From assembly GCA_944472135.2 (NCBI GenBank), contig CALYDD020000353.1, positions 124,001-188,000 of the forward strand: 64,000 nucleotides of DNA, read 5' to 3'. Below the pieces are notes generated by a model that was not told where the DNA came from, did no database searches, and saw only the letters and a list, made by a program, of their open reading frames with translations. The stretch comes from Trichobilharzia regenti (taxonomy: Eukaryota > Platyhelminthes > Trematoda > Strigeidida > Schistosomatidae). Within the stretch, counting starts at the first letter, position 1, and each line of letters starts with the position of its first letter. Shown piece after piece: positions 51,901 through 55,006 of this stretch. Both the position numbers and the translations under genes were made by a program.

Positions 51901-54704
51901 TGAATAGCACTCTGGCTTTTGAAACTGTGGGCATAGGGTTCGAGCCTCAGTGGGAACATTATCACTCACTGGGGAATGCAGATACATCTAGATGACGAGT
52001 CTGAAATAGGACCAAATGCGCATGCTGGATTCTACTGCTAGTCACCATCCATTAATTAACTTCTAATACTACTTAAAGTGTATGAATCTCATCAAAGCTG
52101 CCTTCATGATTCAACATCCGGAAGGTTTATCTCAGTTCGGAATTTTGAGAAAATGCCACAGCTGCTTCATCATTAGAGTTGTGATTTTATGAGCAGTAAT
52201 TCACAGATTCTCTCACTGGCGCACTATCTCTAATATTTATATTTCATTTCAATGCTGTTGAAGAAATGCTTAGAGTTCTGGACATATCTTTGAAATATAT
52301 AATGAGGTAATATAGAGTGACATAGTTGATATAATTACTCAGAAGTGGCTTTAGAATGAGTGTTTATATATACACTTGCTCCTGCGGAACTAGCTATATT
52401 GGCCGCAGAAAGCGTACACTTTCCAAACGCATCTCTGAACATTATCCGACATGGTTAGCAAAAGCACAATGCGCGACAGTTATTAACTCAGTTCTTGAGC
52501 ACCTGGTGAACTCAAGCCATGCAGCTCTACCAGAGCCGTCTTTCAAGATCATTTACAAGGCGAGGCCAAATGGTACGTAAGGCATCAGCTTTTAGCAGTT
52601 GAGTATGGTGGGGGCGTTGGGGATTCGTTAATACAACGTGAAACTCTGCATGCAGAAAAAAGTCTGTTCAGTCTCTTAATCTACCTTGGTCTTAACCTCC
52701 TCACTAGACGTTGCCTATAAATTTTTTGTTTTTAATTTTTTAATTCTCAATTTTACTTTTAGTTCGCCTTTACTTAATCATTAATTCGCCGTTGTAACTC
52801 TCATATGTTACTTTCGTGCATTTTCTCACTTTCTTCACACTTGTTAAATTGACACTTAACTACCTCCTTTCTTCTTACTTAAAACGATTTTAACATTATC
52901 AAATTTTAAACGCCTTCTTCATTTGTGGCGTTGAGTATTACGTAATTTTCAACTTTCATTTTTGTTTTACTTCTGAAACCACCTCTGAGTAATTATATCA
53001 GTTACGTCACCCCTATTACTGAATAACAGACTCCTATACATTTCTTTGGTAGATAATGAGGCGAATGGTGAAACTGATAAAAGTTGTTTGATTTACTTTC
53101 TAGTACTGAGACTTCTTCATCTTCATTTGCATTTCACATGACAACAAATCATGATGATTTGATTTAAAATGAATTATTACATATTCCGGTTGTTGTCTTG
53201 GTTCCCTAGAACATTTGAGCTGTAAATCCCAGTCATATTTACTTACTAATTCGAACGAATCAATTAATTAATTATTTATTCGATAAATAATACCAGTAAA
53301 ATAATGAAAACAAAAGCAAATTTAGGACGCAGATTTGTAGATATAACCTGTAATTCTGTGTTTTAATTTTTCCGTGGTTTTTTCCTTTGTAGTCGGATGA
53401 AATCAAGGAAGTGAAGCTTCACCTATTGACATATTTGAATGTTTGAATTAACATCTAATAACTATTTTAGCCATTAATGTCATTCATTTAACTACCTAAC
53501 GACTTTATCAATAAATAAACTCCGACTTTTAATTTGATTCCTGAAACTGTCTGTTTGAAGTCTTGATTCGAAGAGTATTTACATATCACTGGCTACCTTC
53601 ATTCACTGATCTATCATTGTATACAGTATCATTTAAAGGAAGTATATCCAGCAAGTCATCGACCAATGTCATATTTTGTTGTATAGTTTGAGATTAGGTC
53701 AACTTAGGTTAACAAGATGTTTGTCGACTTTTAAAAGAACCTGTAATTTTCCAAATCACTGCATTTCGAATACAAAATTATCGACTACTGAGGGGGAACT
53801 TTCCCGTTATATGGTCAAATTTTGCGAAATGGGGTTTTTTACTGTCAAAAAAAAATTATGATGTACTTTGCGGCTACATGTACATATATTCTGCTGCAGA
53901 TAATCACTGCATATGTGACTTTGATTTAATTCATTGAATAGACTCATTAAAATTTTAAGCGAAGTTCTCAGTATAAATTTTATGAAAGACAGTCGAAGTA
54001 TTTGACGGTCGGAGGCAATCGGCAGGAAGCCTTGCCTCATCTAGGTTTCGTGCTGGTTGACACTACTCAGCAACGCCTGTCTGCAGCCTTGAAGGAATGC
54101 ATGTCCCTTCTGTGATTCGGACCTGCGTCGCCCAAAGCTACATTCAGAGACGTTGCCACTGGGCTATTCAACCTCGCGGTTGAGCTGCTATAGGACTTTA
54201 TCAGATATTTTTCATTGGAGAATAGTCAACCAATTGCCTACAACCATCTTATACAAACAATCCACAGTGCATCGTGATAACGAATTGCATACTTGACTGA
54301 TAGAATTCATTCTGCACTAAGGATTGGACTAGACACATTAAACTGTCCAATCAAAAAAGACGGTCGACATTTTACCTTAGGTCGTTACACTTGAAATAAG
54401 AAGACAGAAAATAAAAAGAATTACAATGTATTTGCGAAATTATTTAAACAATGTGTGAACAAGCAGTTGGACAACCTGTATTGCTTTATACGTTTATTCT
54501 GCTTTACAAATTTGAGAAAAAATCAAGGACAACAGATTTGTGGATTAATATGGTACCGTCATTTATTTTATCGGCTTCTTATTAGCTGCTGCTTACAGCC
54601 TAAAAAAATTATTATTCAGTTTTGTACAGAAAAGTCTTACCATAACTGTAATTTTTAGATGATGTCATTTGACAGGAGGTTCTGAACCTGATGAACGGTG
54701 TTAA
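3875..54704 (+). CDS. Micro-exon gene (MEG): secreted 158-residue protein with seven C-x3-C motifs, 20 exons
   Basis: This is a split gene: signal-peptide exon 3875-3920, eighteen internal exons of 9-33 nt, and stop exon 54676-54704. Joined length is 477 nt (158 residues plus stop). Every internal exon is a multiple of three and every intron interrupts a codon after its first base, so any internal exon could be skipped without frameshift. C-x3-C motifs fall at residues 26-30, 41-45, 56-60, 73-77, 87-91, 101-105 and 141-145. There are 18 cysteines and two N-glycosylation sequons (NAT at 63-65, NLT at 81-83). Residues 117-158 are acidic. Micro-exon genes with a signal peptide and symmetric tiny exons are an established feature of schistosomes, and their products are secreted from glands and tegument. 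The family number is not recognised. The introns total about 50 kb and are largely retroelements. Boundaries are read by eye; exons 3, 6, 16, 19 and 20 are the least certain, and alternative splicing is likely. Confidence 0.85.
4690..4800. repeat. Short copy of the 2600-type repeat
   Basis: Shares the TTGCTTTATTCCA and TTGCATCTAATTT motifs with the insertion at 43005. Within intron 1. Confidence 0.45.
4900..5190 (-). pseudogene. RTE-like 3' fragment, reversed
   Basis: The reverse strand matches the last part of RTE copies (the endonuclease-independent C-terminal reading with the W-x-W-x-GH motif is degraded). It joins directly to a SINE at about 5195. Confidence 0.65.
5195..5470 (+). repeat. 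tRNA-type SINE with degraded hammerhead
   Basis: Reverse tRNA-like segment (box B complement near 5222) followed by a + strand hammerhead-like block at about 5276-5320: GTGC and GAAACCTAG survive, but the core reads CTGGTGA and stem II is mismatched. Same family as the intact minus-strand ribozyme at 18837. Confidence 0.65.
5471..6504. other. Intron 1 sequence, two weak micro-exon candidates
   Basis: No recognised repeat. Two 12-nt segments bounded by AG and GTAAGT, at 5781-5792 (NSVY) and 6224-6235 (THEY), are phase-1 compatible with exons 1 and 2. They lack the cysteine pattern and have weaker acceptors, so they are not included in the model. Confidence 0.3.
6505..7800 (-). pseudogene. Penelope-like element fragment (family B)
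   Basis: The reverse strand carries a terminal-repeat segment (6505-6680), the C-terminal end of the GIY-YIG part (to 7002), a degraded GIY-YIG region, and the end of the reverse transcriptase domain with a YKKPTHSERYLD motif (7517-7717). Related copies at 23120, 28030, 58790 and 62830. Truncated at its 5' end and frameshifted. Confidence 0.75.
7801..7830. repeat. (GT)n microsatellite
   Basis: About nine GT units at 7806-7823. Confidence 0.8.
8223..8243 (+). CDS. MEG exon 2 (21 nt): TTELKSY
   Basis: Acceptor TTTTCAG and donor GTAAGT flank 21 nt that continue exon 1 in phase 1, encoding TTELKSY and ending on a single G. It has no cysteine and forms the mature N-terminus. It sits just upstream of an RTE fragment that begins near 8275. 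Confidence 0.85.
8275..9575 (+). pseudogene. RTE-like 3' fragment, RT palm to 3' end
   Basis: Parallels 16.7-18.1 kb and the end of the 40.8 kb element. Recognisable are the GYIL/QACLLSP-like region, a degraded FADD box (near 8715), the YLG-type motif and the terminal TTCCTCTAGGAATT-like end with an AAT tail. Several frameshifts. It lies 30 bases after exon 2. Confidence 0.78.
9576..10307. other. Intron 2 remainder; nothing recognised
   Basis: No coding frame or known repeat seen up to exon 3. Confidence 0.35.
10308..10316 (+). CDS. MEG exon 3 (9 nt): VTE
   Basis: A strong pyrimidine-rich acceptor ending in TTTTTAG precedes nine bases and a GTAAGA donor. It encodes VTE and ends with T, the first base of the Cys codon completed by exon 4. 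A longer 21-nt reading to a GTGTTT donor at 10329 also keeps phase 1 but ends in G and breaks the Cys pattern, so the short form is preferred. Confidence 0.7.
10529..10795 (+). repeat. tRNA-headed SINE with hammerhead-like domain and inverted ends
   Basis: Head with box A/box B (GGTTCGAACCC near 10649) followed by a ribozyme-like domain at about 10672-10720: stem I GTACTG/CAGTAC, stem II GTCC/GGAC, GAAAC, GTC. The core reads ATGAAGA rather than CTGAAGA, so activity is doubtful. The first ~42 bases are an imperfect inverted copy of the last ~42. Confidence 0.8.
10881..11118 (+). repeat. tRNA-headed SINE (family S3)
   Basis: Head with degenerate box A/B, middle with AGCAACCCCATCCTGTAAAA, end with TTCCACTGGGGAACGTGAAGG. 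Other copies at 14038, 15806, 25612 (reverse) and 50240. Inserted in a PLE. Confidence 0.8.
11738..11945 (+). repeat. tRNA-headed SINE (family S4)
   Basis: Box B-like GGTTCGATCCCC followed by the ACCTGATATCTGTGG-type tail and AAATACGG...AATCAAG end. Copies at 25085 (+) and 24290 (reverse). Confidence 0.7.
12131..12154 (+). CDS. MEG exon 4 (24 nt): CEDLCTNE, first C-x3-C
   Basis: Acceptor ATACAG and donor GTAAGT enclose 24 nt. The exon starts with GT, completing a split TGT Cys codon, and encodes CEDLCTNE. This is the first of seven exons with the same C-x3-C start. Confidence 0.85.
12155..12760. other. Intron 4 sequence; nothing recognised
   Basis: AT-rich, no repeat or frame recognised. 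Confidence 0.35.
12761..12985 (+). repeat. SINE of the 10529 family, degraded ribozyme
   Basis: Shares the AATTCATGGGCC head, tRNA-like CCCAGTGGCTGAATGGT and the AAAACTAGG stem-loop. The ribozyme core reads CCGATGA and GAAA has become GAGA, so it should be inactive. It ends about 30 bases before exon 5. Confidence 0.72.
13013..13033 (+). CDS. MEG exon 5 (21 nt): YSYARRQ spacer
   Basis: Acceptor TTTCATTACAG and donor GTGAGT enclose 21 nt encoding YSYARRQ. It has no cysteine and ends in T, ready for the next Cys exon. This is the only clearly basic spacer. Confidence 0.82.
13034..13639. other. Intron 5 sequence with an exon-3-like acceptor relic
   Basis: Around 13537-13560 the sequence TTTTCCTGTTTAGAGTCACT repeats the acceptor and start of exon 3 with small changes and no usable donor. 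It may be a decayed exon duplicate. Otherwise nothing recognised. Confidence 0.35.
13640..13845 (+). pseudogene. RTE-like 3'-end fragment
   Basis: Matches the final segment of 60685-60985, ending in TTGAAGCCCTATATTCCACT and an AAT-rich tail. No coding capacity. An AT microsatellite follows at 13856-13873. Confidence 0.65.
13921..13941 (+). CDS. MEG exon 6 (21 nt): CGGLCAG, C-x3-C
   Basis: A long pyrimidine tract ending in GAATTCAG precedes an exon encoding CGGLCAG. The in-frame donor is GTTAGT at 13942. A competing GTAAAC donor lies 4 nt further on and would shift the frame. The in-frame choice joins exon 7 through a split AGA codon. The Cys pattern supports it. Confidence 0.75.
14038..14272 (+). 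repeat. tRNA-headed SINE (family S3)
   Basis: Same middle and end as the copy at 10881, with TAGTTTGAAGCCCTATGTTCCACT near the end. Degenerate box A/B. Starts about 100 bases after exon 6. Confidence 0.75.
14273..15469. other. Intron 6 sequence; isolated tRNA-like piece
   Basis: A short tRNA-like segment, GGTAGCTCAGTGGTTTAAGC, lies at 14789-14808 without a complete cloverleaf, probably a SINE head remnant. Nothing else recognised. Confidence 0.4.
15470..15745 (-). repeat. Ribozyme SINE relic
   Basis: Reverse-strand hammerhead-like block at about 15505-15560 with stem I CCTTG/CAAGG, GAAAC and stem II arms, but core GTGACGA and cleavage triplet GCC. Tail with CATCTAATAT and CGAGTCACCTAG. Same family as 18806. 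Confidence 0.6.
15806..16055 (+). repeat. tRNA-headed SINE (family S3), best preserved
   Basis: Box B-like GGTTCGATCCCCGGC at about 15861, middle AGCAACCCCATCCTGTAAAA, end TTCCACTGGGGAACGTGAAGG plus A-rich tail. Ends about 80 bases before exon 7. Confidence 0.82.
16138..16161 (+). CDS. MEG exon 7 (24 nt): RAGAQTFY spacer
   Basis: The acceptor is a tandem CAG-GAG; the first gives 24 nt encoding RAGAQTFY, the second 21 nt, both in phase 1. Donor GTAAGT. Ends in T before the next Cys exon. A preceding exon ending in T would create a TGA codon here, which supports exon 6 ending in A. Confidence 0.85.
16690..18095 (+). pseudogene. RTE-like fragment, RT to 3' end
   Basis: Contains the palm A-box FDSVDREVIWKLI (frame 16781-17050), the QAGCLLYPV region and FADDD catalytic box (frame 16966-17430), then the thumb and C-terminal region to a terminal TTCCCCTAGGAATT and A-rich end. 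Frames shift at several points. Close relative of 8275-9575. Confidence 0.85.
18096..18800. other. Intron 7 sequence; nothing recognised
   Basis: No coding frame or known repeat seen. Confidence 0.35.
18806..19160. repeat. Composite SINE with hammerhead arms in both directions
   Basis: From left to right: an intact-looking reverse-strand hammerhead, a reverse tRNA-like head (GGTTCAAATCTC on the minus strand), then a + strand hammerhead relic near 18950-19000 (GTGC/GCAC stem kept, core and GAAA damaged), and a tail shared with 5195 and 54001. Confidence 0.75.
18837..18879 (-). ncRNA. Hammerhead ribozyme, canonical core
   Basis: Read on the minus strand: stem I CCTTG (18879-18875), core CTGATGA, stem II GTGC-loop CATCTA-GCAC, GAAA, two-pair stem III (AC/GT with loop CTAG), cleavage triplet GTC, then CAAGG closing stem I (18841-18837). 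All invariant residues of the hammerhead are present. The tiny stem III is typical of retroelement hammerheads, which may act as dimers. Catalysis is inferred, not tested. Confidence 0.85.
19161..19440 (+). pseudogene. Penelope-like element fragment (family A)
   Basis: Parallels 56095-56300 of the nearly complete PLE: the LNFLDCL-like stretch, RKPTHSK motif and MKVSVALNLLN block. It ends about 45 bases before exon 8. Confidence 0.7.
19485..19508 (+). CDS. MEG exon 8 (24 nt): CHLGCAEN, C-x3-C
   Basis: A very strong acceptor (T-rich tract ending TTTCAG) and donor GTAAGT enclose 24 nt encoding CHLGCAEN. The terminal Asn with the next exon's A-T forms an N-glycosylation sequon. It lies close downstream of a PLE fragment. 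Confidence 0.9.
19669..20894. repeat. Inverted repeat pair flanking an RTE fragment
   Basis: Arms at about 19669-19790 and 20766-20894 are imperfect reverse complements, sharing the TTTCGCTATTTAATGCTGCT core. Between them lies the reversed RTE fragment. The arms look like ends of one older element, possibly a PLE-type inverted terminal repeat. Confidence 0.65.
19866..20445 (-). pseudogene. RTE-like 3' fragment, reversed
   Basis: The reverse strand of 19866-20198 encodes the RRKWRWIGHSLRRP motif and C-terminal end of RTE ORFs, and the next frame has the upstream QQQNTSDFQ / SIRIRNLASASQKIF block. One frameshift separates them. It is much better preserved than most fragments here. Confidence 0.82.
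21215..21425 (-). repeat. SINE of the 10529 family, reversed
   Basis: Reverse strand has the tRNA-like head and a hammerhead-like block with CTGCGGA core and no GAAA. Inactive by inspection. Confidence 0.7.
21426..22198. other. Intron 8 sequence; nothing recognised
   Basis: AT-rich; no repeat or frame recognised. Confidence 0.35.
22199..22225 (+). CDS. MEG exon 9 (27 nt): ATNAGEYTA spacer
   Basis: Acceptor AATTATAG and donor GTAAGT enclose 27 nt encoding ATNAGEYTA. It has no cysteine and ends in T. Phase 1 on both sides. Confidence 0.88.
22226..23119. other. Intron 9 sequence; nothing recognised
   Basis: No coding frame or repeat recognised before the PLE pair. Confidence 0.35.
23120..23840 (-). 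pseudogene. Penelope-like element fragment (family B), reversed
   Basis: Parallels 6505-7150: terminal repeat with GATGACGTTTCGAGCAC, then the reversed GIY-YIG C-terminal region. It abuts a + strand copy of the same family. Confidence 0.75.
23841..24722 (+). pseudogene. Penelope-like element fragment (family B), with a SINE inside
   Basis: Starts with a GIY-YIG-type region (CDDCE-like block near 23930), continues to the C-terminal end and terminal repeat ending near 24722. A family S4 SINE (about 24290-24420, reversed) interrupts it. Confidence 0.72.
24290..24420 (-). repeat. SINE (family S4), reversed
   Basis: Reverse complement of the tail and tRNA-like part of 25085-25268. Nested within a PLE fragment. 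Confidence 0.65.
24809..24826 (+). CDS. MEG exon 10 (18 nt): CKNGCS, C-x3-C
   Basis: Acceptor TTTTTACAG and donor GTGAGT enclose 18 nt encoding CKNGCS, starting with GC that completes a TGC Cys codon. It lies just after PLE remains ending near 24720. Confidence 0.88.
25085..25268 (+). repeat. tRNA-headed SINE (family S4)
   Basis: Box A-like TAGCACAGCGGTTAGGA and box B-like GTTCGATCCCC, then the ACCTGATATCTATGG tail and an A-rich end. About 260 bases after exon 10. Confidence 0.78.
25612..25830 (-). repeat. tRNA-headed SINE (family S3), reversed
   Basis: Reverse complement of the copy at 15806, including the CCAGTGGAACATATGGCTTC start. The tRNA-like end is partly degraded. Confidence 0.75.
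25831..26719. other. Intron 10 sequence; nothing recognised
   Basis: A short reverse tRNA-like piece near 26320-26390 may be another SINE relic. Otherwise nothing recognised. Confidence 0.35.
26720..26743 (+). CDS. MEG exon 11 (24 nt): GANLTETN spacer
   Basis: Acceptor CTATTACAG and donor GTACGT enclose 24 nt encoding GANLTETN with an NLT glycosylation sequon. It has no cysteine and ends in T before the next Cys exon. Confidence 0.87.
26744..27575. other. Intron 11 sequence; nothing recognised
   Basis: AT-rich; no frame or repeat recognised. Confidence 0.35.
27576..27765 (-). repeat. Sm-alpha-type SINE, reversed, degraded ribozyme
   Basis: The reverse strand matches the head of 2865-3062 (GGCTCTCGTG start, box B GGGTTCGACCCCC). 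The hammerhead part is unrecognisable apart from ATCCAAATGG and GAAATG remnants. Confidence 0.65.
28030..29440 (+). pseudogene. Penelope-like element fragment (family B)
   Basis: A reversed terminal repeat (28030-28200) is followed by a frame (28258-28650) with the SNRYLDFNSSHPSSVKAGLVKC block, a degraded GIY-YIG region, and the forward terminal repeat ending near 29440. Truncated upstream of the RT palm. The inverted terminal-repeat layout matches the complete PLE at 54763. Confidence 0.8.
29477..29500 (+). CDS. MEG exon 12 (24 nt): CRINCELI, C-x3-C
   Basis: Acceptor TTTTTCTAG and donor GTAAGT enclose 24 nt encoding CRINCELI. It starts just after the end of a + strand PLE near 29440. Confidence 0.9.
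29790..30135 (-). pseudogene. RTE-like 3' fragment, reversed, degraded
   Basis: Weak match on the reverse strand to RTE ends; TCTATTTTCTTCCGTATATCTGC recalls the WRW motif region. Low conservation. Confidence 0.5.
30570..31900 (-). pseudogene. RTE-like fragment, reversed, RT to 3' end
   Basis: The reverse strand carries an FRRSKS(C)ASVKLQ-like start, FDFEKTF palm region, GCLLSP region, FADD block near 31420 and the 3' end TTCCTCTAGGAATT at 30590. Frames: 31661-31885, 30903-31166. Close relative of 16690-18095. Confidence 0.82.
32108..32125 (+). CDS. MEG exon 13 (18 nt): TQNDYM spacer
   Basis: Acceptor ATTTTCAG and donor GTAAGT enclose 18 nt encoding TQNDYM, ending in T. It follows an RTE fragment and precedes a ribozyme SINE. 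Confidence 0.87.
32250..32475 (-). repeat. SINE of the 10529 family, reversed, degraded
   Basis: Shares the AACAGTTAGAGAGCCACTG start and the CCCACCTACTGGGAATCGAAC tRNA-like reverse segment. Ribozyme core not intact. Confidence 0.65.
32476..33269. other. Intron 13 sequence; nothing recognised
   Basis: No repeat or frame recognised. Confidence 0.35.
33270..34080 (-). pseudogene. Penelope-like element fragment (family C)
   Basis: Both terminal-repeat segments are present (GTCGATAAAGAA motif and its reverse). The reverse strand of 33640-33831 has the SFKIIYKVRPNS block also found at 52356 and the C-terminal end. Truncated. Confidence 0.75.
34081..34842. other. Intron 13 end; nothing recognised
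   Basis: No repeat or frame recognised before exon 14. Confidence 0.35.
34843..34863 (+). CDS. MEG exon 14 (21 nt): CGTICGD, C-x3-C
   Basis: Acceptor CTTTCAAG and donor GTAAGT enclose 21 nt encoding CGTICGD. Sixth exon of the split-Cys type. Confidence 0.9.
35090..36360 (+). pseudogene. Penelope-like element, degraded (family D)
   Basis: Broken frames recall a PLE RT end and a GIY-YIG domain: near 35820 the translation gives an NCNSC...IGQSGRPLRLRIHEH series with one stop. A terminal-repeat motif GCTGAAGATG...GATGAAAGCTTCGC follows at 36260-36310. An AT microsatellite lies at 35263-35284. Confidence 0.72.
36785..37030 (+). repeat. SINE of the 10529 family, composite
   Basis: A reversed ribozyme arm (GGGAGTACTGGACAGCTG) is followed by the tRNA-like part and a forward arm with GAAGAGTC, AAAACTAGGATGAAAT and CCAGTACTC. 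Stem II is mismatched. Ends are inverted repeats as in the 10529 copy. Confidence 0.72.
37804..37827 (+). CDS. MEG exon 15 (24 nt): GLFVCAKT
   Basis: Acceptor TTTTCAG and donor GTAAGG enclose 24 nt encoding GLFVCAKT. It is a spacer-position exon with one cysteine and ends in C, breaking the T-ending rule of earlier spacers. The next intron is the longest after intron 1, about 8.3 kb, with a PLE, a solo LTR and the RTE element. Confidence 0.85.
37870..39450 (+). pseudogene. Penelope-like element fragment (family D): RT and GIY-YIG
   Basis: Frame 37887-38405 carries the RQIDGVTMGSPLSPVLADIF block and the catalytic YRYVDDTFV motif of the RT. Frame 38541-38819 continues, and 38797-39122 has a CGSSYIG-type GIY-YIG start and EVEIQKSFKIISRQR end. 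At least two frameshifts and a stop. It lies 40 bases after exon 15. Confidence 0.87.
39597..39820 (+). repeat. tRNA-headed SINE (other family)
   Basis: Box A-like TTGAGTGGTAGAATGCCTG and box B-like GGATTTGATTCC, followed by a body ending AACTTGAAACCCTATGTT, related to the end of family S3. Confidence 0.65.
39821..40336. other. Intron 15 sequence; nothing recognised
   Basis: No repeat or coding frame recognised. Confidence 0.35.
40438..40732 (+). mobile_element. Solo LTR inserted in RTE leader, 4-bp target duplication
   Basis: Starts TGTAACAACAG, ends CTCACCACA, flanked by AAAC on both sides (40434-40437 and 40733-40736). It carries three ATTGGTTG motifs. The flanking DNA resembles 445-590, so the LTR split an RTE-type leader. 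Confidence 0.82.
41520..41863. repeat. Inverted duplication within the RTE element
   Basis: Arms 41520-41687 and 41696-41863 are nearly perfect reverse complements with an 8-base spacer. The right arm is in the native RTE orientation; the left arm replaces a few codons and closes the endonuclease frame. Confidence 0.88.
42977..43470. mobile_element. Insertion in the RTE palm region with an AACAT array
   Basis: RTE sequence stops at CTACCCCAAA and resumes near ATATTCATCAACC. The insert begins with about five ACATA units (42981-43003), then a block shared with 2600 and 4690, then A-rich DNA. The sequence CAAATATA lies near both ends and may be a target duplication. Confidence 0.65.
44600..44680 (-). 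repeat. Truncated LTR, reversed
   Basis: The reverse strand starts TGTAACAACAGAAGACAAG and matches the first 80 bases of the solo LTRs. It abuts the RTE 3' tail. Confidence 0.7.
44870..45420 (-). pseudogene. Second non-LTR retrotransposon fragment, reversed
   Basis: The reverse translation gives an ASTNGLIADEISARI-like block and an LWCGHDIRPAVD-like block, as in the region after the RT domain of CR1/RTE-type elements. It differs from the RTE family elsewhere in this window. Degraded. Confidence 0.5.
45640..45855 (-). repeat. SINE of the 10529 family, reversed
   Basis: Reverse strand has the tRNA-like head and GTACTGATGAAGAGTCCC, but the second half of stem II and GAAA are altered. Inactive by inspection. 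Confidence 0.7.
46097..46117 (+). CDS. MEG exon 16 (21 nt): HAPKEEC
   Basis: Acceptor GATATCAG (modest pyrimidine tract) and donor GTAAGT enclose 21 nt encoding HAPKEEC. It opens the acidic C-terminal part of the protein. The following intron is only 274 nt, the shortest in the gene. Confidence 0.78.
46392..46424 (+). CDS. MEG exon 17 (33 nt): acidic, VGRSDSDDEDC
   Basis: Acceptor TTTCTAG and donor GTAAGT enclose 33 nt encoding VGRSDSDDEDC, the most acidic exon. A second TAG acceptor directly after the first would give 30 nt and drop the Val, also in frame. Confidence 0.85.
46550..48125 (+). pseudogene. Penelope-like element fragment (family E)
   Basis: A reversed terminal repeat (46550-46700) is followed by degraded DNA and a GIY-YIG frame at 47403-47708 (CFCGESHIERTKRQVNECITEH, where the usual YIGRT is HIERT) ending GINSREQS. 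A forward terminal segment follows. No RT is recognisable. Confidence 0.7.
48143..48485 (+). mobile_element. Solo LTR with 4-bp target duplication
   Basis: Starts TGTGACGACTGAAGACAAGG, ends TTAACGCA, flanked by CGCT on both sides (48139-48142 and 48486-48489). More diverged than the copies at 1762 and 40438. Two ATTGGTTG motifs. Confidence 0.8.
48490..49317. other. Intron 17 sequence; nothing recognised
   Basis: The complementary open frames near 48787-48999 are short and show no known motif. Confidence 0.35.
49318..49790 (-). pseudogene. RTE-like 3' fragment, reversed
   Basis: The reverse strand matches the end of RTE copies (GTTCCACCCAGAACC end, LRRPLHRFTHQ motif). Degraded. It ends about 170 bases before exon 18. 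Confidence 0.65.
49960..49980 (+). CDS. MEG exon 18 (21 nt): ENTDYDK spacer
   Basis: A strong acceptor (TTTTTCTATTTCAG) and donor GTGAGA enclose 21 nt encoding ENTDYDK, ending in T. Joining it directly to the terminal exon would give TGA, so exon 19 must intervene, which it does with a Cys-type start. Confidence 0.82.
50240..50472 (+). repeat. tRNA-headed SINE (family S3)
   Basis: Head with GGCACAACAGCAGAGTG, box B-like GGGTTTAATCCCCGG, and the CTTGAAACCCTATGTTCCACT end. Ends about 100 bases before exon 19. Confidence 0.78.
50575..50601 (+). CDS. MEG exon 19 (27 nt): CETQCYEED, seventh C-x3-C
   Basis: Acceptor ATTTGTAG precedes 27 nt encoding CETQCYEED. The in-frame donor is GTAGGT. A better-looking GTGAGT donor 4 nt downstream (50606) would make a 31-nt exon and shift the last exon to an earlier stop. 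The C-x3-C start after a T-ending exon supports reality. Confidence 0.76.
50602..51867. other. Intron 19 sequence; nothing recognised
   Basis: AT-rich; no repeat or frame recognised. Confidence 0.35.
51868..52066 (+). repeat. Sm-alpha-type SINE with dead hammerhead
   Basis: tRNA-like head (GGTTCGAGCCTC box B) and ribozyme block at 51984-52030. Core reads ATGACGA, stem II is GTCT/GGAC and GAAA is CAAA, so it cannot be active. Same family as 2865. Confidence 0.78.
52290..53060 (+). pseudogene. Penelope-like element fragment (family C): GIY-YIG
   Basis: Frame 52356-52580 encodes a GIY-YIG domain start (YIYTCSCGTSYIGRRKRTLSKRISEH) and the PSFKIIYKARPNG block. It then breaks, and the terminal-repeat segment follows to about 53060. 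No RT. Confidence 0.82.
53061..54000. other. Intron 19 sequence; nothing recognised
   Basis: No repeat or frame recognised. Confidence 0.35.
54001..54350 (-). repeat. Ribozyme SINE relic
   Basis: Same layout as 18806: reversed ribozyme block near 54015-54075 (core disrupted to CTGAGTA), reversed tRNA-like segment, tail with ATTGCCTACAACCATCTTAT. Inactive. Confidence 0.65.
54676..54704 (+). CDS. MEG exon 20: terminal exon, RGSEPDERC and stop
   Basis: Acceptor GACAG (tandem CAG-GAG, weak pyrimidine tract) precedes RGSEPDERC and TAA at 54702-54704. The composition matches the acidic exon 17. No canonical AATAAA is seen before the PLE inserted at 54763; TATAAA near 54766 is the nearest hexamer-like signal and belongs to the PLE repeat. 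Confidence 0.72.
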
Positions 54705-55006
54705 CAAAATTACGCTTATATGGTTTTCGCAAAAGGAGTTCAAGTTTAAACAAAGTAAATGTATTATAAATTATTTAAATTAATCCCAGCGTGTTAAGAA
54801 AATCAAAACAAGATTTTTCTGAACGTTTCGCCGTGTAAGCACCACAGCTTCTTCAGCAGATTTATTCGGATTATAATTAATCATCAAAAATTATATAGTC
54901 AAAATTTTTTTACATAAACTGAAGTCAGTTTATTTGAAGGTCATTTGTCCATGGACAGACAAATACAAGAACCGTATGCAACTTATCAGATAGAGAACTT
55001 AATGTA

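Noticed and set aside
53400..53422. Possible micro-exon after TTTGTAG
   Set aside because: It would read an in-frame TGA in phase 1.
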